Positions 1 to 6,700 of a stretch of 11,511 nucleotides of DNA are shown in pieces. The position numbers were made by a program, and so were the translations under genes. The stretch is taken from positions 1 through 11,511 of the forward strand of contig CAYMKI010000113.1 of the NCBI GenBank assembly GCA_964390695.1. Reading direction: 5' to 3'. Origin of the DNA: CAWACC01 sp964390695 (GTDB lineage: Bacteria > Chlamydiota > Chlamydiia > Chlamydiales > Parachlamydiaceae). Below the pieces are notes generated by a model. That model saw only the letters and a program-made list of their open reading frames with translations, ran no database searches and was not told the DNA's origin. The first letter of the stretch is position 1. Every line of letters starts with the position of its first letter.

Positions 1-253
1 CTTTCTTTTCCATCAAACGCGCCGCTAGCAGCGCGACACCTGGCATCCAAAGTGCGAAATCACCCGAAGCCAGATCTCCCATGGGAGCATCAAAGGAATC
101 GAGAGAAGCTGGAGTCTCGGTATAAAATGAAGTTTTTTGAAATCTTTCCTTTAGACCTTCCCTGAAAGCTTAATTATTTTCTGCCGATATGATCTCGGTC
201 CAAGCGAGCGGATGTGAAGGAGTGGAAAGGGACATGCAGCGCTCCAAATTCAT
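1..253 (-). pseudogene. Unrecognised gene, 5' part, interrupted by an in-frame stop; runs off the left edge
   Basis: On the minus strand one frame runs from ATG at 251-253 to the window edge and is broken only by TAA at 170-172. A second in-frame ATG at 233-235 has a GGAG ribosome-binding site six bases upstream, so it is the better start. The product would begin MSLSTPSHPLAWTEIISAENN, then stop, then continue in the same frame as AFREGLKERFQ and later MGDLASGDFALWMPGVALL. The sequence after the stop reads like normal protein, and no start codon with a ribosome-binding site lies soon after it. A single C-to-T change (CAA to TAA) would explain the stop. I do not recognise the family. It is divergent from lepA and has a promoter-like sequence upstream. 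It could instead be a sequencing error, or a short ORF followed by a gene with an unusual start. Confidence 0.5.
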
Positions 254-268
254 TGTTTAAAACTAAAG

Positions 269-297
269 ATTATAGTAAACTATAGGATTATATCCAA
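269..297 (-). promoter_or_regulatory. Candidate sigma-70 promoter for the left-edge minus-strand gene
   Basis: On the minus strand a perfect TATAAT (269-274) lies 17 bases downstream of TTGGAT (292-297, three matches to TTGACA). Transcription would start near 262, giving a short leader before the ATG at 233-235. A second perfect TATAAT is at 287-292 but has no convincing -35. The assignment rests on motif match and position only. Confidence 0.4.
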
Positions 298-311
298 AAA
301 AGCTGATATGG

Positions 312-340
312 TTGTTTGGGTATAGCATAAAGTTTAATAT
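312..340 (+). promoter_or_regulatory. Weak candidate promoter for lepA
   Basis: TTGTTT (312-317) and TAATAT (335-340) are separated by 17 bases, just upstream of lepA. Both hexamers are imperfect. The leader would be only about 10 bases. The only ribosome-binding-like sequence is AAGG at 343-346, about 11 bases before the ATG, so lepA may be weakly initiated or transcribed from another site. Confidence 0.25.
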
Positions 341-357
341 ATAAGGCATCTGTAGTA

Positions 358-2166
358 ATGAACAAGTATAAAATTAAAAATATCCGCAACTTTTCCATCA
401 TCGCCCATATCGATCACGGGAAATCCACCATTGCCGACCGTTTATTAGAGCAAACCCATACGGTGGCGGCCAGAGATATGCAAGAACAGATTTTGGACGA
501 CATGGATTTGGAAAGAGAGCGCGGCATTACCATCAAGGCGCATCCGGTGACCATGCATTATCAAGCCAAAGATGGGGAAATCTACCAAATCAACCTGATC
601 GACACGCCGGGGCATGTGGACTTCACCTATGAGGTGTCCCGTTCTTTAGCAGCTTGTGAAGGGGCTTTGCTCGTGGTCGATGCCGGACAAGGAGTACAGG
701 CGCAGACACTGGCCAACGTACATTTAGCGTTAGAACGCAACTTGGAAATTGTTCCGGTGATCAACAAAATCGACTTGCCTATAGCAGACGTGGAAGGAGT
801 CCGCAAACAGATAGAAGACGTGATCGGTCTGGACGCTTCAGATGCCATTTGCTGCTCGGCTAAGTCAGGTATAGGCATCGATCAAATATTGGAAAAGATC
901 ATATCAGAAGTGCCGCCGCCTCCTGAGCCCAATGATAATACGCTGCGTGGGTTGGTTTTCGATTGCCATTATGACGTCTATAGGGGAGTCATGGTGTACG
1001 TTCGCGTGATCAGCGGCGAAATTGCTAAAGGCTCCGATATCAAAATGATGGCCACAAACAAAAACTTCGAAGTGCTGGAGGTTGGCAAGTTTACTCCTAA
1101 AGAAACCCCTGTGGATATCTTAAGGCCGGGCGAGGTGGGTTATATTGTCGCCAACATTAAAGCGACGGCGGATGTCAAGATCGGGGATACCATCACCTTG
1201 CAAAAATATCCCGCACAAGAGCCATTGCCAGGTTTTAAGCTGATCAAACCAGTGGTATTTGCGGGCATATATCCTATCGATGCCACAGATTTTGAAGCTC
1301 TGCGCGATGCCTTGGAAAAGCTGAAGCTGAATGATTCGGCTTTGTATGTGGAGCAAGAAAGCAGCACGGCATTAGGCTTCGGCTTCCGCTGCGGATTTTT
1401 AGGTCTGCTGCATCTGGAGATTGTGTTTGAAAGAATACAACGTGAGTTTGATGTGGATATCATATCTACAGCGCCCAGCGTTATCTATAAGTTCACCTTA
1501 TCCGATGGAACGTGCTTAGAAGTCGACAACCCAGCACACTATCCTGATCCGGCCACAATAGAATGGGTGGAAGAGCCTTGGGTGCGCTGCCATATCATGG
1601 CTCCGGCGGAATATCTGGGGGCTATTTTAAGTCTAGGCATGGAAAAGCGCGGTCAATGTATCAAGACTGAGACTCTCGATGCTAGGAGGCTGATGCTTAC
1701 CTATCGTCTGCCTTTGAATGAAATCATCACCGATTTCAACGACAAGCTAAAATCCATCACGCGCGGTTACGGTTCCTTTGACTATGATTTCGACACCTAT
1801 GAACAAAGCGAAATTATCAAATTGGAAATCAAGGTCAATGAAGAACCTGTGGATGCCTTTTCTTGCTTGGTGCACCGCACCAAAGCGGAATCCAAAGGCA
1901 GGGCGATTTGTGAGAAATTAAAAGATGTCATCCCCATGCAGCTTTTCAAAGTGCCTGTACAGGCAGCTATCGGGGGCAAGATTATTGCCAGAGAAACCAT
2001 CCGCGCTATTACCAAAAACGTCACAGCCAAGTGTTATGGCGGCGACATCTCGCGTAAACGCAAACTGTGGGAAAAACAGAAGAAAGGTAAGAAGCGCATG
2101 AAGGAGATCGGCAAGGTGAATATCCCCCAAAGCGCCTTCATGGAAGTTCTAAAAGCTGGAGAGTAA
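358..2166 (+). CDS. lepA: Elongation factor 4 (LepA), ribosome back-translocating GTPase
   Basis: LepA is a translational GTPase that binds the ribosome and acts on stalled or misplaced tRNA complexes. All G motifs are present: G1 AHIDHGKST (residues 16-24), G2 RGITIK (55-60), G3 DTPGH (82-86), G4 NKID (136-139) and G5 SAK (167-169). Domain II, the G-domain-like folds III and V (with the typical FGFRCGFLGLLHLE segment) and the LepA-specific basic C-terminal domain (YGGDISRKRKLW, about 560-571) follow in order. At 602 residues the length is normal for the family. The ATG at 358 is chosen because the N-terminus aligns with the usual LepA start. The ribosome-binding site is poor. The last 52 codons are also present as a detached copy at 2692-2850 because of a 281-bp duplication. 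The gene itself looks intact and is convergent with the glycosyltransferase gene. Confidence 0.97.
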   Translation: MNKYKIKNIRNFSIIAHIDHGKSTIADRLLEQTHTVAARDMQEQILDDMDLERERGITIKAHPVTMHYQAKDGEIYQINLIDTPGHVDFTYEVSRSLAACEGALLVVDAGQGVQAQTLANVHLALERNLEIVPVINKIDLPIADVEGVRKQIEDVIGLDASDAICCSAKSGIGIDQILEKIISEVPPPPEPNDNTLRGLVFDCHYDVYRGVMVYVRVISGEIAKGSDIKMMATNKNFEVLEVGKFTPKETPVDILRPGEVGYIVANIKATADVKIGDTITLQKYPAQEPLPGFKLIKPVVFAGIYPIDATDFEALRDALEKLKLNDSALYVEQESSTALGFGFRCGFLGLLHLEIVFERIQREFDVDIISTAPSVIYKFTLSDGTCLEVDNPAHYPDPATIEWVEEPWVRCHIMAPAEYLGAILSLGMEKRGQCIKTETLDARRLMLTYRLPLNEIITDFNDKLKSITRGYGSFDYDFDTYEQSEIIKLEIKVNEEPVDAFSCLVHRTKAESKGRAICEKLKDVIPMQLFKVPVQAAIGGKIIARETIRAITKNVTAKCYGGDISRKRKLWEKQKKGKKRMKEIGKVNIPQSAFMEVLKAGE

Positions 2167-2178
2167 ACCTCCAGCTTT
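2152..2178. terminator. Ten-base-pair hairpin at the lepA 3' end (possible bidirectional terminator)
   Basis: AAAGCTGGAG (2152-2161) pairs perfectly with CTCCAGCTTT (2169-2178) around a 7-base loop that contains the lepA stop codon. On the plus strand no T-tract follows. On the minus strand the stem runs into TTTT and then AGAACTT, so a weak terminator for minus-strand transcription is possible. An identical copy is at 2836-2862. Confidence 0.4.
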
Positions 2179-2194
2179 GCCCCATTATCCCCTG

Positions 2195-2288
2195 TCAATA
2201 CCTTTGGTTCAATTCAATGACCTCGAGATGGGGGTTAAAATAGGTAGAGCTTTTACTTAGATTCGAGCTGGTCCTAATCAGAAGATCT
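2195..2288 (-). pseudogene. Detached 3' end of the fucosyltransferase-like gene
   Basis: The minus strand encodes the 30 C-terminal residues (DLLIRTSSNLSKSSTYFNPH and so on, ending LNQRY) of the glycosyltransferase found whole at 2879-3745, followed by the same stop codon. Three substitutions separate the copies. One changes Cys to Ser and two are silent. The fragment has no start of its own and is fused in frame to element sequence, forming a chimeric 125-codon ORF (2195-2572) that I do not regard as a gene. It is a by-product of the 281-bp duplication. Confidence 0.85.
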
Positions 2289-2309
2289 CCAGGCTTTGAC
2301 TGTTTGATA
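2289..2309 (+). repeat. Left terminal inverted repeat of the 403-bp element
   Basis: It begins CCAGGCTTTGACTGTTTGA and matches the reverse complement of 2671-2691 at 18 of 21 positions. It starts immediately after the left 281-bp direct copy. Confidence 0.7.
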
Positions 2310-2363
2310 ATAAAATGTTCGCTTTCAATGGCTTGAATATCGAAATTCAGGCACAATATTAAG

Positions 2364-2406
2364 AAAAAACATGATAGGCAGGATCGCCTTCGGCGGCAGG
2401 ATAATG
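2364..2406 (+). repeat. Left arm of a 43-bp inverted repeat
   Basis: The arm starts with six A then CATGATAGGC, contains a small CGCC-TTC-GGCG hairpin and ends GGCAGGATAATG. It matches the reverse complement of 2519-2561 with a single mismatch. GGCAGGAT also occurs near both ends within the arm. The 198-bp unit between the outer ends could be a second palindromic element nested in the larger one. Confidence 0.85.
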
Positions 2407-2410
2407 CATC

Positions 2411-2521
2411 TGATTCTAGAAACCCAATGCCAAGCTCGTTCATAACTTCGAAACAGGTGCCCGATATTGATGAAGTGAGTTGAGAATGTGGAAGTCTTGG
2501 GTCAAGATTTAGATCATTCAT
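2411..2521 (-). pseudogene. Truncated GxxExxY-family gene (N-terminal 37 codons)
   Basis: From ATG at 2519-2521 the minus strand reads MNDLNLDPRLPHSQLTSSIS, then GTCFEVMNELGIGFLES. This closely fits the start of GxxExxY proteins, small proteins of unknown function with a pattern like I-x-G-x-x-x-E-V-x-N-x-L-G-x-G-F-x-E-S. The normal continuation (VYE and on) is missing. After FLES and two further codons the frame runs into the left inverted-repeat arm. The right arm ends at the start codon, so the upstream sequence of the gene has apparently been copied in inverted form into its body. The fragment should be non-functional. Confidence 0.6.
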
Positions 2522-2561
2522 TATCCTGCCGCCGAAGGCGACCCTGCCTATCATGTTTTTT
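2519..2561 (-). repeat. Right arm of the 43-bp inverted repeat
   Basis: This is the partner of 2364-2406 with one mismatch. Read on the minus strand it leads directly into the start codon of the GxxExxY fragment, so it was probably the native upstream sequence of that gene, or a palindromic element lying upstream of it. Confidence 0.85.
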
Positions 2562-2670
2562 ATTGCAGGCACAACTCTAGCCTAATCTTTAATACAAGCA
2601 GAAAAATAATTTTCCATGTACAACAAAAAAAATTAACATAAACAAAATTAAAGAATTAAATTTTGTAGAA

Positions 2671-2691
2671 TGTCAAACTGTCAAAGTCTGG
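2671..2691 (-). repeat. Right terminal inverted repeat of the 403-bp element
   Basis: It ends TCAAAGTCTGG at 2691, directly before the right 281-bp direct copy. It is complementary to 2289-2309 at 18 of 21 positions. Confidence 0.7.
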
Positions 2692-2850
2692 ATTACCAAA
2701 AACGTCACAGCCAAGTGTTATGGCGGGGACATCTCGCGTAAACGCAAACTGTGGGAAAAACAGAAGAAAGGTAAGAAGCGCATGAAGGAGATCGGCAAGG
2801 TGAATATCCCCCAAAGCGCCTTCATGGAAGTTCTAAAAGCTGGAGAGTAA
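2692..2850 (+). pseudogene. Detached 3' end of lepA
   Basis: This reads codons 551-602 of LepA (starting ITKNVTAKCYGGD) plus the stop, in frame with no start codon of its own. The one difference from the intact gene here is a silent GGC/GGG change in a glycine codon. It lies downstream of the 403-bp element and is a by-product of the 281-bp duplication. Confidence 0.9.
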
Positions 2851-2862
2851 ACCTCCAGCTTT
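2836..2862. terminator. Hairpin downstream of the glycosyltransferase gene (second copy)
   Basis: Identical to the hairpin at 2152-2178. It lies 17 bases beyond the glycosyltransferase stop codon on the minus strand, where the stem ends in TTTT then AGAACTT. This makes it a plausible but weak terminator for the autotransporter-glycosyltransferase transcript. Confidence 0.4.
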
Positions 2863-2878
2863 GCCCCATTATCCCCTG

Positions 2879-3745
2879 TCAATACCTTTGGTTCAATTCA
2901 ATGACCTCGAGATGGGGGTTAAAATAGGTAGAGCATTTACTTAGATTCGAACTGGTCCGAATCAGAAGATCTGTTTTAGACAGCAGCAGACAATCTAGAA
3001 CGGCATCTTCGCCATGTTTGTATTTCTGTGAGGTGGTAACGTGCAGGGGCTGTCCATCAAATGAACGCAGGGCTTGATGCAAAAAGCAGATTTTATCCCC
3101 ATAGCGGGTAAGCATGTACCTTATAAAATCCCCTTCGTCAGTTGCAACAAAAATGGTATATCTTTGATGGCCTAATCGCTGCATGGTTTCCTGCAACTTA
3201 GCATCGACGTATTCATAAGGCATTCTTGGTGCTTCGGATATCTTATCTGTACCTCTATAATGAATGCCGATGGTATAGCCCCGGAATTGTTTTTTTACAA
3301 ATTTATTAATTTTTTCTTCGACATGTGCATGGAGTTTGATATATTTGCCGATTAATCGATGGGCTTCGGCCCTAGAAGTCCGGAGTTCAATATCCCATGG
3401 ATTCACTCCTTCGTCCCCTCCGTACACCTCTTTTACAGGACCTGATTTGTGCCCGAGGACAACCGGTTGGAAGTAATATCCCCACCAGTTAGAACCATAG
3501 CTAGGGTCATAGTAACAACCTGTGGTTCCAAAATTTACTTCTACATAATCAAAGCGGGAGTTTTCATACGATTGCAAGAGGGCAAGCACATCGTAAAAGA
3601 TGCTGAACATGCCAGCATCCCTCGAGCGCAAGACCACCGAGGTTTGAGCCTGCAGGTTCAAAGGCAAAATACACAAAAATATGAACGCCACACAAACATA
3701 TCTATAAGAAGTTCTTCCCCATGTCATTGTAGCAGTCCTATTCAT
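2879..3745 (-). CDS. Fucosyltransferase-like (NodZ/FUT8-type motif) glycosyltransferase with signal peptide
   Basis: The C-terminal half carries the motifs of the alpha-1,6/O-fucosyltransferase superfamily, which transfers a sugar from a GDP-sugar donor: HYRGTDK (residues 162-168, motif I with the donor-binding Arg), FVATDE (199-204), HGEDAVLDCLLLSK (244-257) and LIRTSSNLS (261-269). An aromatic segment, YYDPSYGSNWWGYYF (78-92), also fits bacterial relatives. The donor and acceptor cannot be read from sequence. The N-terminus is a clear export signal: basic residues, then VCVAFIFLCILPL, then a polar LQAQ region. The listed start is the first ATG, but the ATG at 3725-3727 has an AGGA eight bases upstream and is preferred (282 residues). 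The gene begins 13-31 bp after the autotransporter stop with no terminator between, so the two are probably co-transcribed. Its last 30 codons are duplicated at 2195-2288. Confidence 0.75.
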   Translation of the reverse strand: MNRTATMTWGRTSYRYVCVAFIFLCILPLNLQAQTSVVLRSRDAGMFSIFYDVLALLQSYENSRFDYVEVNFGTTGCYYDPSYGSNWWGYYFQPVVLGHKSGPVKEVYGGDEGVNPWDIELRTSRAEAHRLIGKYIKLHAHVEEKINKFVKKQFRGYTIGIHYRGTDKISEAPRMPYEYVDAKLQETMQRLGHQRYTIFVATDEGDFIRYMLTRYGDKICFLHQALRSFDGQPLHVTTSQKYKHGEDAVLDCLLLSKTDLLIRTSSNLSKCSTYFNPHLEVIELNQRY

Positions 3746-3758
3746 GAATTCTAATGTA

Positions 3759-6700
3759 TCACAATCCTACGCGTAAACCTATATTAAAGAAATGATCCCA
3801 TTCATGTCCAATGCGACCTTCGTAGCCTGCAAATAAAGTGGAATTATTCCAGAGGGTGTAGCCGATGTTAATACCGTAATGTCCCCAAGTCATTGGAGAT
3901 TGAGATAGATCTAAGTCATAGGCTATATGCGGATTATTGTCTAAATGCACCTTCAGTTTACTCTTATCCCTAGCGAATGCTTGCTCCAATCTCCCGATGA
4001 TTTCGAGGCTGAAGTCGCGGCAATAAATTTGCGTGTTATACAGAGCGGAAAATCCAATCTCTCCGCTGAGCAGATTGGCATGAGAACGATCGATATGCAA
4101 GGCATCGATAGTGTGTTTTTCGCTCAGGCTTCCCAGATGAGAATAGGAATAGATCAAATTGGCATGAGGAGCAATAGAAATGCCGCATAAGGACCAATCG
4201 GTATATTGCACTCCTATGTTGCCCGTCCAAGTATTTGTGTTGCTGGTGGATTTGCAATTTCCATTCATTGTCTTGCGTTGCAGATGATTATTTTGAGAGG
4301 AGTAGCATACGGAAGCATATAGCGTGTAGTTATCGCAAACATCTGTTCGGGCGTACAGAAGTCCCGCAGCTCCATCGAGATGCCCTTTGCCTAATTCTGC
4401 ATGCATGTTGCCATTGTTGAAGGAAAATAGTCCTCCCAGAGCAAATCCGGAAGAGAAGGTGTAATCGGCTCCCAAGTAATAGTCACGGCGTTTGAGTTTG
4501 GCGTGATCTTCCTCATGCGCATCGCTGCTCAGATACCCAGCATAGGCAGCAAAAGCCTGCTGGCATGAACATTCTCCACTTGGCATATTGTAGAGAGGTG
4601 AAATGCGATTCCAAGCCAGGCGCACTAAAGCTCTATCGCCTAAGATGGCATAATCCGTCAAAGCACCGTAAAATGTGGGTGTATAATGCTCTAGATTGCA
4701 GGCTGCATCTCGCGGAGAATCTATGATTTGCCTGGCTAAGGTGCCTTTCAGCATATTCGAATCGATCTGATTTTGAGCTATCTGCGCAGCTTTAAATAGA
4801 GCGTGAGCCGCGCGGCGTTGATTGGCATTAGCTCCTAGATCAGCAAACTTGCTGCCCGGTTGATTTAACCCCGAAGCGACCAGCTGCCCATTGGCGATGT
4901 CGAATACAAAGGCGGCATTGTGCACCGGAGGCAGCGGTCCATCGCCATCCAAGTCATATTCGACGCTGCCGAAAGTTCCATTGATATGGATCGGCCCTCC
5001 GGAGCTATCACCGATGATTTGATAGACATCGCCCTGTGAGGCAAATTGTTGGTTATAGGCGTTGATTTTCAAGATGCTGCTGGGCCTTAGGTAGACATCG
5101 CCGCTCACGCGCACTTGACTATAACCGGTGACAGGTGTGGTATTTTCAATATCGATGTCCAACTCAGATGCTTCATAGTAATTGCCGACGATGTTAGCCA
5201 GCCCGGGGGAGTTGCCGGGATGAAATGAACCTGTATTGTGAAAATTGCCGGCAAAGGTCAGATGTCCGCTGACAGAGCCGTTATTCATAAAGGTATTATT
5301 GCAGCAGTCTATCGTTCCATAGCCATCGATTTCGGTGTAGGAGATCTTTGAGCTATCTTCGACTTTCAGGGTAGATTGGGCTTCCAAGTAGATTATTTCG
5401 GCCGCCAATGAACTTGTTTCATCTACATGGATCAAGCTGCTGCCGTTAGCCTGGATATTGCCTTGGTTGTTCAACTGTGAGCCGTCGCATATGCTGAGGG
5501 TAGAGTCTGTGATCGAAGCTAGCCCGTTGTTGTTAAATATGCTATTATCGCAGATGTTCAGTTGGCTATGTTCCATGATCTCCAAGCTATTCGTAGTGGC
5601 TTGGCTTGCGCTAAAGTGGATGGCAGCACCATTGCTGATGTTGATGGCATCTGCTGCGATAACTGTGTTAGTAAAGTTAAAAGGTCCCCGTAGATCTATT
5701 TCTGCCGGTATAGTATCTTTAAATCCTGTCTCGATTCCACTCTCTTGGATCGTACCCGGATTTGAGGAGGACACCGGAGGCGCGCCTAGAATTTTACCTG
5801 TGAAACTGCCGCCGCCGTTAATAATAAATAAATAGGTATTTACATATACATTGCCGGCGCCATTGAGGATATCGATCGTCTGATTTCCCCCATTTAGAAT
5901 CATGTTTCCATTTAAATTCACGGTTGCAGCATTATTCAATAGCTGAGCGCCCATGAGCTTTAGCGTGCTATCAAGAGGTATATTGAAGGTCGTTGCCCCC
6001 ATGTTATTATAGGCTTCTACATTTCCAGCGGTAGTCACTACGCCAGTGCCTAGGTTAGCTTGTACAATCGATCCATCGTTCAAAAGGTACGATTCTGCTA
6101 TTAACGTTCCTGTGCCATTGATTGTACCTGTATTCACCAGGTTATTGACGGTCTCCTGAGATTGCACGGATAAGGTGCCATGGTTGGTCAGTGTGCAATC
6201 ATCTGCCAAGCCTCTATTTGTGCTGTTAAGTGAAGCCCCAGCGGCAATAGTTACTCTTCGACTATCTAAACTTCCGAGAAGGATCAAGGAGCCTTCATTT
6301 ATAGTGGTGGGTCCAGGAAAAGTGTTCTCACCAGACAGGGTCAGTTCTCCTGAAGAGGCTTTGATCAGATCACTACAAGAGTCATTGCCTCCAATGTCTC
6401 CAGAAAAAACTCCTTGATTTATTGTAAGATTCCCGGAAATAAGATTTACGATACCGCATCCTTGTAAAGTATCTAGAGACTGATTTGATTCGATATTTAA
6501 AGTTCCATCCACAGTAGCTATGCAACCAGCGGGCAGACCGCCGTAGACATCATCGAGCATAGCTTCAGGAGATATAACTAGACTAGGACTATTCAAGCTG
6601 CCCACCAAAATAAGAGTACCAGCGTGAACCTCAGTGGGACCAAGATAAGTATTAGATCCTGATAAAGTCAAGGTGTCGCTAGTGGTCTTAGTGAGCCTTT

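Larger units (their letters stand above)
2008..2288. repeat. 281-bp direct repeat, left copy
   Basis: This segment and 2692-2972 match without gaps at an offset of 684, with mismatches only at 2043, 2251, 2267 and 2275 (about 98.6% identity). It holds lepA codons 551-602, the lepA/glycosyltransferase intergenic hairpin and the last 30 codons of a glycosyltransferase reading frame on the minus strand. It ends exactly where the left terminal inverted repeat of the 403-bp element begins. Confidence 0.95.
2289..2691. mobile_element. 403-bp MITE-like element with terminal inverted repeats, between the 281-bp direct repeats
   Basis: The first 21 bases (2289-2309) and the reverse complement of the last 21 (2671-2691) agree at 18 positions, with consensus CCAGRCTTTGACWGTTTGA at the core. 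These ends coincide to the base with the inner boundaries of the two 281-bp direct copies, which is what a transposable element with duplicated flanks would show. No transposase is encoded. The interior carries a 43-bp inverted repeat pair, a fragment of a GxxExxY gene and AT-rich sequence (2562-2670). It is most simply a non-autonomous or decayed insertion sequence. The family cannot be named from the ends alone. Confidence 0.65.
2692..2972. repeat. 281-bp direct repeat, right copy
   Basis: Copy of 2008-2288 (four mismatches, no gaps). Here the minus-strand part continues into the full-length glycosyltransferase gene, while the lepA part is a headless fragment. It begins immediately after the right terminal inverted repeat of the 403-bp element. 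Confidence 0.95.

Noticed and set aside
2195..2572. A 125-codon minus-strand open frame across the rearranged zone
   Set aside because: It is a chimera of a duplicated glycosyltransferase tail, element sequence, palindrome arm and a GxxExxY start. It has no single-family content and no coding signal of its own.
2289..2691. Possible encoded transposase inside the 403-bp element
   Set aside because: The longest frames are chimeric and short. No catalytic motif is visible.
3449..3754. A 101-codon plus-strand frame opposite the glycosyltransferase gene
   Set aside because: The minus-strand gene has clear family motifs and a signal peptide. This frame has neither and no ribosome-binding site.
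3759..3790. The autotransporter as a substrate of the neighbouring exosortase
   Set aside because: Its C-terminus is a beta-barrel strand, with no short motif, helix and basic tail of the PEP-CTERM type.
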